Below are positions 27,448 through 36,503 of a DNA stretch of 64,000 nucleotides, piece after piece (the stretch's first letter is position 1; each line of letters starts with the position of its first letter). Below the pieces are notes generated by a model that did not search any database, had not been told where the DNA came from, and was given only the letters and a program-made list of their open reading frames with translations. The DNA is from G963422445 sp963422445. Lineage in GTDB: Bacteria > Pseudomonadota > Alphaproteobacteria > Thalassobaculales > Thalassobaculaceae. Position numbers and translations under genes: made by a program. The DNA is taken from assembly GCA_963422445.2 (NCBI GenBank), contig OY729512.2:3410001-3474000 (forward strand), in the 5' to 3' direction.

Positions 27448-27590
27448 GCACCCTCAGGACTTGCAGCCGTCACAACACAGGCCCACGCACAGGTTGCCCG
27501 GACAATCCAGCCGCCGACATGGCCATGCCCTGCAGCCTGGCCGTCTGCAAAGACCACAAACATGACCGCCGGCCTCGTCAAAACGGTTTC

Positions 27591-28553
27591 TCAGACCTGG
27601 CTCAGTATCGCGTCGGCAAAGCGGTTCATGGACTCCAGCGTCGCCTCAAGACCTTCAGGCTTCGCCAATTGGAACATGAACACGCCAACCCCGAGATCCT
27701 TCAAGACACCGACATCGTCGAGAATCGCGGCGGTCCCACCGGTCATGATATGCCGCTCGCCGTCTTGAGGCGCTTTCCGCTCCATGACCTCGTGATCCCA
27801 GTTACTCCAGAAACCAAGATCCAGACTGTCCGGATCGCGATCGTTCTCGGCGGCAAGCTGCTTCAGGGTCGACAGGCTGGCAGCAAATTTCGCCGACGTG
27901 TTGAGCGGAAAATTCGGATTGGCCCCAATTGGAAACCACCCGTCGCCAATGCGAACGGCGCGCCGCATCGCTGCCGGGCTCTCGCCGCCGATCCATAACG
28001 GCGGATGCGGTTTCTGAACCGGTTTCGGTTCGAACTTGAGATCGGAGAAACTGTTGTAACGGCCGTCGAAGGACGGCGAGTCCGCGGTCCAGAGTTCCTT
28101 GAAAATTCGCAGATACTCATCGGTCACGCGGCCACGTTCGGCAAACGGTTCGGTTCCGATTGCCGCGAACTCTTCGGCCATCCAGCCGGCGCCGCAGCCG
28201 ATCGTCACCCGGCCGCCGGACAGGACATCGATCGTCGCGATCGTCTTTGCGGTATGGACCGGATTGCGATGCGGAACCACCATGACCGAAGACAGGATAC
28301 GAATTTTTTCGGTGACCGCCGCAACATAGGACATGAGAGTCAGTTGCTCGAGACATTCACCATCGACCGGAAACGGCGGGTCGCCGGTGTCCGAATAGGG
28401 ATAAAGCGGTTCGATGACCCGGGGGATGACGATGTGGTCGGAAACCGAGACGTAATCGAGACCAAGGGCTTCAGCCCTCTTCAGAACCGTCCGGATCGCC
28501 GCCGGCTCGGACAGCGGGCCGCGGGTCGGGAGTCCAAATCCAAATAACACCAA
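27591..28553 (-). CDS. LLM-class F420-dependent oxidoreductase (1)
   Basis: This 320-residue TIM-barrel protein belongs to the luciferase-like monooxygenase superfamily, F420-dependent branch (Rv2161c/TIGR03619 type). The first strand reads LFGFGLPTRGPL. The flavin-proximal segment LDYVSVSDHIVIPR has the SDHI motif, followed by ILSSVMVVPHRNPVHTAKT, then the loop SGGRVTIGCGAGWMAEEFAA, and finally the C-terminal segments PPLWIGGESPAAMRRAVRIG and DGWFPIG. Enzymes of this type transfer hydride between F420H2 and organic substrates. It is one of four such genes in the operon and most similar to the adjacent copy at 28,589. The substrate is unknown. Confidence 0.85.
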   Translation of the reverse strand: MVLFGFGLPTRGPLSEPAAIRTVLKRAEALGLDYVSVSDHIVIPRVIEPLYPYSDTGDPPFPVDGECLEQLTLMSYVAAVTEKIRILSSVMVVPHRNPVHTAKTIATIDVLSGGRVTIGCGAGWMAEEFAAIGTEPFAERGRVTDEYLRIFKELWTADSPSFDGRYNSFSDLKFEPKPVQKPHPPLWIGGESPAAMRRAVRIGDGWFPIGANPNFPLNTSAKFAASLSTLKQLAAENDRDPDSLDLGFWSNWDHEVMERKAPQDGERHIMTGGTAAILDDVGVLKDLGVGVFMFQLAKPEGLEATLESMNRFADAILSQV

Positions 28554-28588
28554 ACTTTCCTCCTTGTATCAGCTGATCGAAAGGCCGT

Positions 28589-29554
28589 TCAGCCAGCCTG
28601 TCGTACCAGAGGTATCACCTCGCTGCCAAACCATTCCATCTGTTCGAGCGTTGCCGAGAGATCCGGTCGCTGAAAGATGAAGACCAGTGTTCCGGCGCCA
28701 GCCTTTGCGAATGCCGCGATATCGTCGGCAATATCGGCCGCGCGCCCGGTCATCAGCGTCCGGCCGCCATAATCGTCAGGCCGTTCTGTGCCGGAGACGG
28801 CGCCGGCATAGAAGAACCCGATATCGAGTTCGCGGCTGTCGCGTTCCTCCTCATCACAAATCCGGCGCAGCACGTCGAAACGAGCCGCCAGTGAGGCCGG
28901 GTCCGTTATTCTGTGGCGCGGATTGTTGGCCGCCGGATACCAGCCATCGCCAAGACGTGCCGCGCGGCGCAAGGCGGCAAGGCTTTCACCACCAATCCAG
29001 ATCGGCGGATGTGGCTTCTGCAGTGGTAACGGCTTGAAATGGATATCCGCGAATTGCGTATATTGTCCGTCGTATCGTGGATCTGGAGACGTCCACAGTT
29101 CCTTGAAAACGCGAATATACTCGTCAGTGACCCGCCCGCGCTCGGAAAATGGCGGACCACCCATGGCGGCAATTTCCTCAGCCATCCAGCCCGCGCCGCA
29201 ACCGACAATAAGCCGGCCGCCTGACAAGACGTCGGCAGTTGCGAGGATCTTTGCTGTCAGCACTGGCGCCCGATATGGTACAACCATGACCGAAGTCAGA
29301 ATGCCGATTCGCTCGGTCCGCCCGGCAATGAAGGTCGCAGCCGTGAGCTGCTCATGGCACTCCCCCACGGCCGCTCCAGGCCAGATCCCGTCAGCAGTGT
29401 AGGGATAGGTGCTGCCTATGCCATCAGGCACGACGATATGGTCGTTCGGAGCAACAAGGTCGAATCCAGAGGCCTCGCCGGTACGGACGATTCGCTCGAG
29501 GCCTTCGGGCGTCGCGGCAGCCCCCCGTAACATCAGCTGGAATCCGATCTTCAT
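28589..29554 (-). CDS. LLM-class F420-dependent oxidoreductase (2)
   Basis: The 321-residue protein is a paralogue of the preceding gene product. Matching blocks are DLVAPNDHIVVPD, ILTSVMVVPYRAPVLTAK, SGGRLIVGCGAGWMAEEIAA and PPIWIGGESLAALRRAARLG. These are the F420-binding TIM-barrel features of the TIGR03619 group. Length and segment order are normal, and it probably binds F420 non-covalently. The start at 29,554 begins MKIGFQLMLRG. It lies 35 bases upstream of copy 1 and 84 bases after the next LLM gene. Tandem duplication followed by divergence is the simplest origin of the pair. Confidence 0.85.
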   Translation of the reverse strand: MKIGFQLMLRGAAATPEGLERIVRTGEASGFDLVAPNDHIVVPDGIGSTYPYTADGIWPGAAVGECHEQLTAATFIAGRTERIGILTSVMVVPYRAPVLTAKILATADVLSGGRLIVGCGAGWMAEEIAAMGGPPFSERGRVTDEYIRVFKELWTSPDPRYDGQYTQFADIHFKPLPLQKPHPPIWIGGESLAALRRAARLGDGWYPAANNPRHRITDPASLAARFDVLRRICDEEERDSRELDIGFFYAGAVSGTERPDDYGGRTLMTGRAADIADDIAAFAKAGAGTLVFIFQRPDLSATLEQMEWFGSEVIPLVRQAG

Positions 29555-29638
29555 GTCCTGTTCCGCCGCTTGCCGGTCTTCGAGTTGTCATCATCATGAG
29601 TCGAATGTCGCAAGTCATCCGCCCCAGTCGCGATCCGT

Positions 29639-30571
29639 TCAGTGGTGAGGACGAAGCTCCGGCACCCTGGGCAAGACCTCTTCGATGACCTGCTCGGTCT
29701 GCTCCATCATCTCGCCATCACCGTCGCCGACCGGTCGCAGGATGAACTTGGAGACACCGTGATCAACATAGGCCTGGATTCGTTCAAGCATCGCGTCTGC
29801 CGTACCAACGACGAAGCCGTGGCTCGCCGGCTTGCCGGTGCGTTTTTCAAAATCCGTTGTCATCTTGTATACTGGTCCGTCGTCCCAGCGTCCGAAGTGA
29901 AATCCGAAAGCGGCGCCGAAATGGTCGGGATCAATCTCGCGGCCATAGCCTTCCGCTGCGGCAAGAATGCGTTCAACGACGATACCGGCTTCCTCCGGCG
30001 TGTCGAAAGCGGCCTGCCAGCCGGTTCCATATTTCGCCGACCGCTCGATCGCAGCGTCGGAACTGCCGCCGATCCACAAGGGAAGCGGATCCTGAACTGG
30101 CTGCGGCGAAACACTCGCCCGATCATAACAGAAATGCCGGCCAACGAAGCTAACTTCGGGCTCACGCCACAACCGGCTCATGATCTCGAGAGCTTCGTTC
30201 ATGCGCTGGCCACGTCCCCTGGTCGCAGTGCCCGACGCAACCCAGTCGCGCGACCGGTTACTGCCAAGGCCGAAAGCCGGCAGCAGCCGGCCACCCGAAA
30301 GGTAGTCGATAGTCGCACATTGCTTGGCCATCACTAGCGGGTCGCGCAATCCCAGGGACGCGACATTCATCCCGAACTTGACCTTCCTGGTCGCTCCGGC
30401 CAACGCCGCCATCGTCGTCATGCATTCGAGGAACGGTTCTTTCGAGACCAGCCGATCCGTCTGCCAGATGGAATCGACACCGGAGTCGTCACAAAGCCGG
30501 ACCCACCGCCAATACCCGTTCGCACTTGAGAAGCTGTAGGTCGACAATCCCAATCCCACGCCGATCGCCAT
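29639..30571 (-). CDS. LLM-class F420-dependent oxidoreductase (3)
   Basis: The 310-residue luciferase-like TIM-barrel protein starts MAIGVGLGLSTYSFSS. It contains SGGRLLPAFGLGSNRSRDWV in the flavin-phosphate loop, FVGRHFCYDRASVSPQPVQD, PLPLWIGGSSDAAIERSAKYG and TGWQAAF. The C-terminal block SKFILRPVGDGDGEMMEQTE is typical of F420-dependent members rather than of bacterial luciferases. It is more distant from copies 1 and 2 than they are from each other. It lies 19 bases after LLM gene 4 in the operon. The substrate is unknown. Use of F420H2 is an inference from the family and from neighbouring synthesis genes. Confidence 0.83.
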   Translation of the reverse strand: MAIGVGLGLSTYSFSSANGYWRWVRLCDDSGVDSIWQTDRLVSKEPFLECMTTMAALAGATRKVKFGMNVASLGLRDPLVMAKQCATIDYLSGGRLLPAFGLGSNRSRDWVASGTATRGRGQRMNEALEIMSRLWREPEVSFVGRHFCYDRASVSPQPVQDPLPLWIGGSSDAAIERSAKYGTGWQAAFDTPEEAGIVVERILAAAEGYGREIDPDHFGAAFGFHFGRWDDGPVYKMTTDFEKRTGKPASHGFVVGTADAMLERIQAYVDHGVSKFILRPVGDGDGEMMEQTEQVIEEVLPRVPELRPHH

Positions 30572-30590
30572 GACTCTCTCCTCTACGCTG

Positions 30591-31589
30591 TCAGTCGTTC
30601 ACCCTTGGCAGGACATCGTTGACCAGCCGGACGAATTGTCCCGCCTGATCGCGCGATGTGATTCGCAGCGCGATGTGCTGGACCCCGGAACCCACATAAG
30701 ACCGGAGCACCGCCGCGCAGGTCTCGGGCGTCCCGTGCGCGGTCCAGTCCCGGGTGCGCTCCGCTGAAAACCGGATGCCGTAATAGTCGGCAAGAAAATC
30801 GCCTGACATCGCCAGCGCGGTATCGGCATCGTCGTCGATACAGATATTGACCACCAATGCGTTATCGAGCCGGGCGGGATCGCGACTGGCAGCCGTAGCA
30901 GCATCACAAACATGGCGCCATGCCTCGGCAAACCGTTCCGGGGTGACCGAATGTGTCATCCATCCATCACAGAGAGCGCCGACGCGGCCCAGGGTCTTGA
31001 CCGGCATTTTACCGAATGCCGTTCCGCTGGCCAGTCGCGTGATGTTGGTCGCAGCCCAAATGGGACTGGCCTTCCGAGCCGGCCGAGGCTGCACCGAAAC
31101 GTCCTCGTAGTCGTGAAATCGGCCGCTGAACGCCACCTTCTCCTCGTCCCAAAGGCGCCGGAACAGGGCGATGCGTTCCCACATCAGCGCCCGGCGGGTG
31201 GCCGAAGGAACGCCAGTATTGCGGGCTTCATTGTCCCAGGCCGCTCCGCTGCCGCCGCCGGCACAAGCAACCATCACCATGCGGCCGCCGGAAATCTGGT
31301 CGAGGCTGGCCCACTGATATGCGAGGTCGAGCGCCGCACGCTGGGTAAAACTTCCCATACAGGCCGGTCCCAGGCGAACGGTTCGCGTCCGCGACGCCAC
31401 CGCAGCCAGCAACGTGACGGCATCGAGCCGCGGATTGGTCAGAAAGGCGTCACCGGACCACACGGTGTTGAACATGCCGCTGGTCTCGGCCTCGACCGCA
31501 AGATCGACAAGGTCTCCGGGCGTTCCATAGTCGAGCACCGGCGCCCGGTTGGACAACATCAAGCCAAAACCCAGGGATGCCGTGGTCAT
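30591..31589 (-). CDS. LLM-class F420-dependent oxidoreductase (4)
   Basis: The 332-residue protein starts at ATG 31,589 (MTTASLGFGLMLSNRAPVLD). The longer upstream frame would run into fbiC and is not used. Family blocks are FNTVWSGDAFLTNPRLDAVT, RTRTVRLGPACMGSFTQRA, SGGRMVMVACAGGGSG, ASPIWAATNITRLASG and a C-terminal ITSRDQAGQFVRLV. The protein fits the F420-dependent LLM branch. It follows fbiC by 25 bases, the position expected of a first F420 consumer. The glycine-rich loop CAGGGSGAAWDNE differs from the other three copies, so its substrate probably differs too. Confidence 0.83.
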   Translation of the reverse strand: MTTASLGFGLMLSNRAPVLDYGTPGDLVDLAVEAETSGMFNTVWSGDAFLTNPRLDAVTLLAAVASRTRTVRLGPACMGSFTQRAALDLAYQWASLDQISGGRMVMVACAGGGSGAAWDNEARNTGVPSATRRALMWERIALFRRLWDEEKVAFSGRFHDYEDVSVQPRPARKASPIWAATNITRLASGTAFGKMPVKTLGRVGALCDGWMTHSVTPERFAEAWRHVCDAATAASRDPARLDNALVVNICIDDDADTALAMSGDFLADYYGIRFSAERTRDWTAHGTPETCAAVLRSYVGSGVQHIALRITSRDQAGQFVRLVNDVLPRVND

Positions 31590-31614
31590 GGTGCCGGGTT
31601 CCTGAACGATACGA

Positions 31615-34074
31615 TCAATCCGCCACGCCCTCGACCTGCAGGCCTGGACGGACGAGTGGTATCGACCGCTGCCCTGATTTGCGCACCGGTGTATTGACGA
31701 CATCGGAAAGCGGCGCTGCGTGATACGACCGGGCGACCTGCTGGACGGGCGGTGTTTCGTAAAGCGTCGAGCGTTGCTCCGGTTGCCGCCCAAGCTTGCG
31801 GATGACGTCATCCATTGTTTCCGGCGGAAGTTCCTGCCCGTGACTAGCTCCAGCGGAGCGCGTAATGGTTTCGTTCATCAAGGTGCCGCCAAGATCGTTG
31901 GCGCCGGAATTCAGGCAGATCGCTGCACCGGTCCGTCCCAGCTTGACCCAGGAGGTCTGGATGTTGGTGATCAGCGGATGCAGCGCAAGTCTGGCGACGG
32001 CGTGCATCAACACGGTTTCGCGCCAGCTCGGGCCCCGTCGCGCACCACCCCGCAAATAGATCGGTGCCTCCATATGCACGAACGGCAGTGGTACGAATTC
32101 GGTGATTCCGCCACTGCGCGCTTGCAAAGCCCGCAAGTGCAGCAGATGCCGCGCCCAGTGGACCGGCCGGTCGACATGACCAAACATGATCGTCGAGGTT
32201 GTCGGCAGGCCGACATTGTGCGCCGCTTCGACCACGTCCAGCCATTGCGCGGTATTGACTTTGTCAGGGCAAAGGACGGCGCGGACTTCGTCGTCGAGTA
32301 TCTCGGCGGCAGTCCCGGGCAGACTGCCTAGACCGGCATCGCGCAGTCGATCAAGGAACGTGTCGAGCGGCAGAGCGAGAGTCTGTGCCCCCTGGTGGAC
32401 TTCAAGCGGTGAAAACGCATGGATGTGCATGTTCGGCAATGCATCCCGGATCGCACGGGTGATTTCGATATAGGTATTGCCGTCGTAGTCGGGGTGAATA
32501 CCGCCCTGCAGGCAGACTTCCGTACCGCCGCGATCCCAGGCTTCGGCCGCCCGGCGAACGATTTCATCAAGCGTCAGATCGTAAGGCCTGCCGCGCAGGT
32601 TTTCATGCGTCTTGCCCTTCGAGAAAGCGCAAAACCGGCAACCGAAATAGCAGACATTGGTATAGTTGATGTTGCGATTGACGACATAGCGCACCGTGTC
32701 ACCATTGACCTTGCGGCGCAACGCGTCGGCTGCCAGAGCAATATCCCCGACCTCGGCGTCGCGAGCCTCGAACAGGCGTGTGATTTCGGCTTCGGCGAGA
32801 TCCTCTCCGGCGCTAGCCCGGGCCAGAATCCGTTCGAGCCATCGATCGCCGACGAGATTCGGATTTGCGGGGAGGTCCGGGACCGGATTATCCGGCGCCT
32901 CGGCTTGGCCTGGCGACCAGTTTTCGGTCCGAGCCAGACCGCTGGCATCGGCTGCCGACAGGACCACGGCACGGAAGCCGGCATCAACCCAGGTCTCGAC
33001 TTTGGGGAGATATTGCGGATAGATCGAAAGACGTTCGACCAGAACCTTGCCGGCCCTGGCAGTGTCGTCCGCCAGTTGATCGAGATGCGGCCAGGGTGCT
33101 TCCGGATTCACATGGTCCGGGGTTACTGGCGAGACTCCGCCCCAATCATTGAGGCCCGCTGCAATCAGTTTCGGGGCATCGGCATAGGACAGGTTCGGCG
33201 GTGCCTGGATCGACATTCCGGGCCCCAGGATCAGGCGGGCGACAGCGATCGTCCATTGCAGGTCGGCCAGGTCCGGCTCCGGCGCGCCGGCCATGCGGGT
33301 TCCCGGCTTGGCCCGGAAATTCTGCACGATGACCTCCTGGATATGGCCGTGCGCGTCATGCAGGTCGCGCAATGCCAGGAGGGTTTCGATTCGTTCGCGC
33401 CTGGTCTCTCCGATACCGATCAGAATCCCCGACGTGAACGGCACCTTCTGGCGTCCGGCCTCGGCCATGGTTTCGAGCCGCAATGCCGGATCCTTGTCCG
33501 GCGAACCATGATGGCAGTTCCCTTTCTCAAGCAGCCGGGCACTGCTGCTTTCGAGCATGATCCCCATGCTGACCGAGGCCTCGCGCAGACTGGCGATATC
33601 GGCAGCGGTCATGATGCCGGGATTGAGATGCGGCAGTAGGCCGGTTTTCTCAAAAACCAGTAGCGCCATATCACGCAGATAGGCGAGCGTCGAGGCATGA
33701 TCGCTTCGGGACAGCGCCGCGCGGGCTGCCTCGTAGCGCAGTTCCGGTTTGTCGCCAAGTGTAAACAACGCTTCCTTGCAACCGGCCGCCTTGCCGGCCC
33801 GGGCAATGGCCAGAACCTGATCCGGCGTCAGATAGGCCTGTTCTAGATGTCTCGGAGCCTGGGCGAAGGTACAGTAATGACAAACATCGCGGCATAACTG
33901 CGTCAGCGGAATGAACACCTTTCGCGAGTAGCTGACCGAACGGCCAAAGCCGTGGTCACGTATCCGCGACGCTGCATCCATCAAGGTCGGCAGGTCGCCG
34001 TGTTCGGAGAAACTCGCCGCCCGGGAATGGTTCGGGCGATCGGCGGGAGCAGTCCAGTACAAATCGTTTGGCAA
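31615..34074 (-). CDS. fbiC: FO synthase, CofG-CofH fusion (7,8-didemethyl-8-hydroxy-5-deazariboflavin synthase)
   Basis: This 819-residue protein joins two radical-SAM enzymes that together make the deazaflavin FO from tyrosine and the riboflavin intermediate 5-amino-6-ribitylaminouracil. The N-terminal CofG half carries its CxxxCxxC iron-sulfur motif as LCRDVCHYCTFAQAP (near residue 65). The C-terminal CofH half carries NVCYFGCRFCAFSKGK. Fusion of the two is the FbiC arrangement known from actinobacteria and some proteobacteria. The start is a TTG at 34,074 behind GGGGAC. It lies 32 bases after cofC. All metal-binding cysteines are present, so it should be active. Confidence 0.95.
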   Translation of the reverse strand: MPNDLYWTAPADRPNHSRAASFSEHGDLPTLMDAASRIRDHGFGRSVSYSRKVFIPLTQLCRDVCHYCTFAQAPRHLEQAYLTPDQVLAIARAGKAAGCKEALFTLGDKPELRYEAARAALSRSDHASTLAYLRDMALLVFEKTGLLPHLNPGIMTAADIASLREASVSMGIMLESSSARLLEKGNCHHGSPDKDPALRLETMAEAGRQKVPFTSGILIGIGETRRERIETLLALRDLHDAHGHIQEVIVQNFRAKPGTRMAGAPEPDLADLQWTIAVARLILGPGMSIQAPPNLSYADAPKLIAAGLNDWGGVSPVTPDHVNPEAPWPHLDQLADDTARAGKVLVERLSIYPQYLPKVETWVDAGFRAVVLSAADASGLARTENWSPGQAEAPDNPVPDLPANPNLVGDRWLERILARASAGEDLAEAEITRLFEARDAEVGDIALAADALRRKVNGDTVRYVVNRNINYTNVCYFGCRFCAFSKGKTHENLRGRPYDLTLDEIVRRAAEAWDRGGTEVCLQGGIHPDYDGNTYIEITRAIRDALPNMHIHAFSPLEVHQGAQTLALPLDTFLDRLRDAGLGSLPGTAAEILDDEVRAVLCPDKVNTAQWLDVVEAAHNVGLPTTSTIMFGHVDRPVHWARHLLHLRALQARSGGITEFVPLPFVHMEAPIYLRGGARRGPSWRETVLMHAVARLALHPLITNIQTSWVKLGRTGAAICLNSGANDLGGTLMNETITRSAGASHGQELPPETMDDVIRKLGRQPEQRSTLYETPPVQQVARSYHAAPLSDVVNTPVRKSGQRSIPLVRPGLQVEGVAD

Positions 34075-34106
34075 AATCGTCCCCGGTACAGCGCTGTTTC
34101 ACATGG

Positions 34107-34754
34107 TCATCGGGAGCGGCGAAGCCGGTCCGCCACCCCACTCCGCCGGAGAAAAGCAAGGCTCTGCGATTCACCATCGCGGGCGCAATAATCAACAAGA
34201 TCATGCGGCGTATCGATGTCAAAGGCAAGTCCGGGGCGCGTGACAGTCTCGGCCAATACTCCAGCGGCCTCGGCAACCGCATGGTGGCGCATGAAGCTTC
34301 CCGGTCCGAAAGCTGTCGAAATCAGATCAGGTGGGGCAATCAGCAGTGCGTTGGTTCCGTCGCCGTCACGGGCTGGCGCGACCCTGATACCGGGACTTCG
34401 ATACCGGCCGGCGATCGCGTCGATATCGGCCGGACCGATCTCCGGAAGATCCGCTGGCAACACCAGTATTGCGCCAGCCGCGGCCACTCGCGGGTCGGCA
34501 AGCGCCGTGGCGATGGCGGCATCATAACCACAATTTTGTGGCTCCTCGACAAGATTGACACCGGCGGGAAGCGCATAGGGTCCATCAGCAACCACAAATA
34601 TGCCGGCCAGCCCCCTGGCCCGGCGGGCGGCGGTCAGAACGTCATCCAGCATGGTTCGAACCAGGCCGCGCCGTTCGTCGTCACCGAGTAACGGCACCAG
34701 GCGGCTCTTGGCCCGGACCGGGTTCTTGACCGGCACCACCAGCGCAACTGTCAT
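34107..34754 (-). CDS. cofC: CofC/FbiD-type guanylyltransferase for F420 synthesis
   Basis: The 215-residue nucleotidyltransferase starts at ATG 34,754 (MTVALVVPVKNPVRAKSRL), overlapping the cofD stop as ATGA. The N-terminal motif VPVKNPVRAKSRLVP and the metal and nucleotide region AILVLPADLPEIGPADID are diagnostic for CofC. A later segment reads GTNALLIAPPDLI, followed by FGPGSFMRHHAVAEA. The enzyme activates 2-phospho-L-lactate, phosphoenolpyruvate or 3-phosphoglycerate with GTP; which one cannot be told from these motifs alone. Its product is used at once by CofD, encoded immediately upstream. The tight overlap implies coupled translation. Confidence 0.92.
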   Translation of the reverse strand: MTVALVVPVKNPVRAKSRLVPLLGDDERRGLVRTMLDDVLTAARRARGLAGIFVVADGPYALPAGVNLVEEPQNCGYDAAIATALADPRVAAAGAILVLPADLPEIGPADIDAIAGRYRSPGIRVAPARDGDGTNALLIAPPDLISTAFGPGSFMRHHAVAEAAGVLAETVTRPGLAFDIDTPHDLVDYCARDGESQSLAFLRRSGVADRLRRSR

Positions 34755-35722
34755 CGGCCAGCAAACGCCTTCACGAGCGCCATGCAATCCGCCGCGAGCG
34801 CCTTGCGGTCGTTCAGCGACCGCATCACGGTCTGGGTAACGACGACCTCCATACCGAGACTGCGAATGTCGTCCGCCTGGTCCTCGTCGAGCCGATCGAT
34901 GATCATGGCGTCAACGAAACCGGCATAGTGACGGGCCACGGCAGCGGCTGTCACCGGCATTCCCAATTCTTCCATCATTTTTGCCGCCGGCCCCTTGATC
35001 GCCGCACCGCCGACGATCGGCGAAACCGCGATGCGCGGGCCGGGCACGCCGAACAGTGCCTCGCGCAGTCCGGGCAAGCCGAGAATCGGGTCGATGCTGA
35101 CGAAGGGATTGGACGGTGCGATCACGACGGCAGCAATCCGGCCAGCGTCGAGGTTCTGCATGATTATCGGGTTGGGCTGCGCCTGTTCCAGCCCGCGAAA
35201 ACAGAACCCGTCGACGCGCGGTGCACAGCGGTCACGCACGAAGTAATGCTGGAATGCGAGCGGGCCGCCGGGTGTCGAGACGATTGTCGAGACCGGATCA
35301 TCCGACATTGGCAGCACCCGCACCCGAAGGCCGAGCGCCACCGACAACCCCGTCGTAACCTCGGTCAAGGAGGCCCCGGCCGCCAGCCGTCGGGTCCGTT
35401 CGACATGCATCGCCAGATCACCGTCCCCGAGATTGAACCATATCTCACCGCCAAGTCGGGCCAGCGCGTCCATGAAGGTCCAGGTCTCATCCTTCAACCC
35501 CCAACCACGGTCGCGGTCGACCTTGCCAGACAACGTATACACGATGGTGTCGATATCGGGCGCGATATGCAGGCCGAGATGGTGAAAGTCGTCGGCGGTA
35601 TTGGCGACAACCAGCACTCCGTCCGGCTCCAGCAGATTGGCAAAGCCAAGAACAAGCTTGGCCCCACCGACACCGCCGGACAGAACCATGACCATGCCCT
35701 TGCTACGATCGTCCGAGGTCAT
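34751..35722 (-). CDS. cofD: CofD: phospho-acyl transferase forming F420-0
   Basis: The 323-residue protein begins with the CofD nucleotide-binding motif MVMVLSGGVGGAKLVLGFA and has the FO-binding region VVANTADDFHHLGLHIAPD. Further family blocks are GWGLKDETWTFMDALARLGG and VIAPSNPFVSIDPILGLPG. CofD transfers the phospho-lactyl-type moiety from its GDP or GTP-derived donor onto FO, giving F420-0 or dehydro-F420-0. The length is usual. Its start overlaps the cofE stop by four bases (ATGA), and its stop overlaps the cofC start the same way. The order cofE-cofD-cofC-fbiC makes a compact pathway operon. Confidence 0.94.
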   Translation of the reverse strand: MTSDDRSKGMVMVLSGGVGGAKLVLGFANLLEPDGVLVVANTADDFHHLGLHIAPDIDTIVYTLSGKVDRDRGWGLKDETWTFMDALARLGGEIWFNLGDGDLAMHVERTRRLAAGASLTEVTTGLSVALGLRVRVLPMSDDPVSTIVSTPGGPLAFQHYFVRDRCAPRVDGFCFRGLEQAQPNPIIMQNLDAGRIAAVVIAPSNPFVSIDPILGLPGLREALFGVPGPRIAVSPIVGGAAIKGPAAKMMEELGMPVTAAAVARHYAGFVDAMIIDRLDEDQADDIRSLGMEVVVTQTVMRSLNDRKALAADCMALVKAFAGR

Positions 35723-36486
35723 CTGAACATGTCCAGTTCTCGGGGCCGCAGCAACGCATCGGCTCCTGTCGCCGGCGCCGATGCGGCGAATCCGCGTATC
35801 AGCACCACCGGCAGGCCTTCGGCCCCCTGCCCCTGCAGCAATGAAGCGGCGGATGCGAGTTCATCGGCAACAGCCTGCTGGCTGACCAGCAATTCACGGC
35901 CATGCCGATCGCGATCTCCGCGCAGGTCGACAACCGCCGGCAATCCGGCAACCCCGATCGCAAGGCCGACAGTTCCGATCCGCCAAACGCGCCCGATACT
36001 GTCGTTGACGATTACACCAACGCTTACGCCAAGTCTTTGTTTCAAGGCACCGCGCAGTCTCATGCAGCTCTCGTCGGGGTCAACCGGAAGCAGGAGGACC
36101 CGCTCGCCTCGCATGCCCTCCCCGACATTCGAATGATCGATCCCGGCATTTGCCATGATCAGGCCGAGGCGCTGTTCGACGATCAGTACTCCGGGGCGAT
36201 ACTTCACGACCTCATTCGACTCGCGCAGGACCAGTTCGACCTGACGGGGATCCTTGTCAACGTCATGAGCGAGACTTATAGCCCTCTCCGAGGGTGTGAC
36301 ATCGGCAAGATCGACGATCCGGTTTTCGGCTTTCGACACGATTTTCTGGGCGATCACGAGGACATCGCCATCGGCCAGAGTCTCGCCTGTCAATTCGAGC
36401 GCGGCGAGTAAGAGTTCAACGAGATCGTCGCCCGGAGCAACCTCGGGAATGCCATCCAGAGCCGTGAACGTGAGCCGACTCGCCAT
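35719..36486 (-). CDS. cofE: CofE: F420-0:gamma-glutamyl ligase
   Basis: The 255-residue ligase starts at ATG 36,486 (MASRLTFTALDGIPEVAPGD) and contains the CofE blocks VLVIAQKIVSKAENRIVDL, GLIMANAGIDHSNVGEG and VSVGVIVNDSIGRVWRIGTV. The last of these includes the metal-binding aspartate region. It adds L-glutamate residues to F420-0 using GTP. The protein has only the ligase domain. The C-terminal flavin-dependent reductase domain of actinobacterial FbiB is absent. A longer upstream frame exists but would invade npdG. It follows npdG by 17 bases. This leaves open how a dehydro-F420 intermediate, if formed, is reduced. Confidence 0.92.
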   Translation of the reverse strand: MASRLTFTALDGIPEVAPGDDLVELLLAALELTGETLADGDVLVIAQKIVSKAENRIVDLADVTPSERAISLAHDVDKDPRQVELVLRESNEVVKYRPGVLIVEQRLGLIMANAGIDHSNVGEGMRGERVLLLPVDPDESCMRLRGALKQRLGVSVGVIVNDSIGRVWRIGTVGLAIGVAGLPAVVDLRGDRDRHGRELLVSQQAVADELASAASLLQGQGAEGLPVVLIRGFAASAPATGADALLRPRELDMFR

Positions 36487-36503
36487 GGCGCGGTTCGAGC
36501 CCG

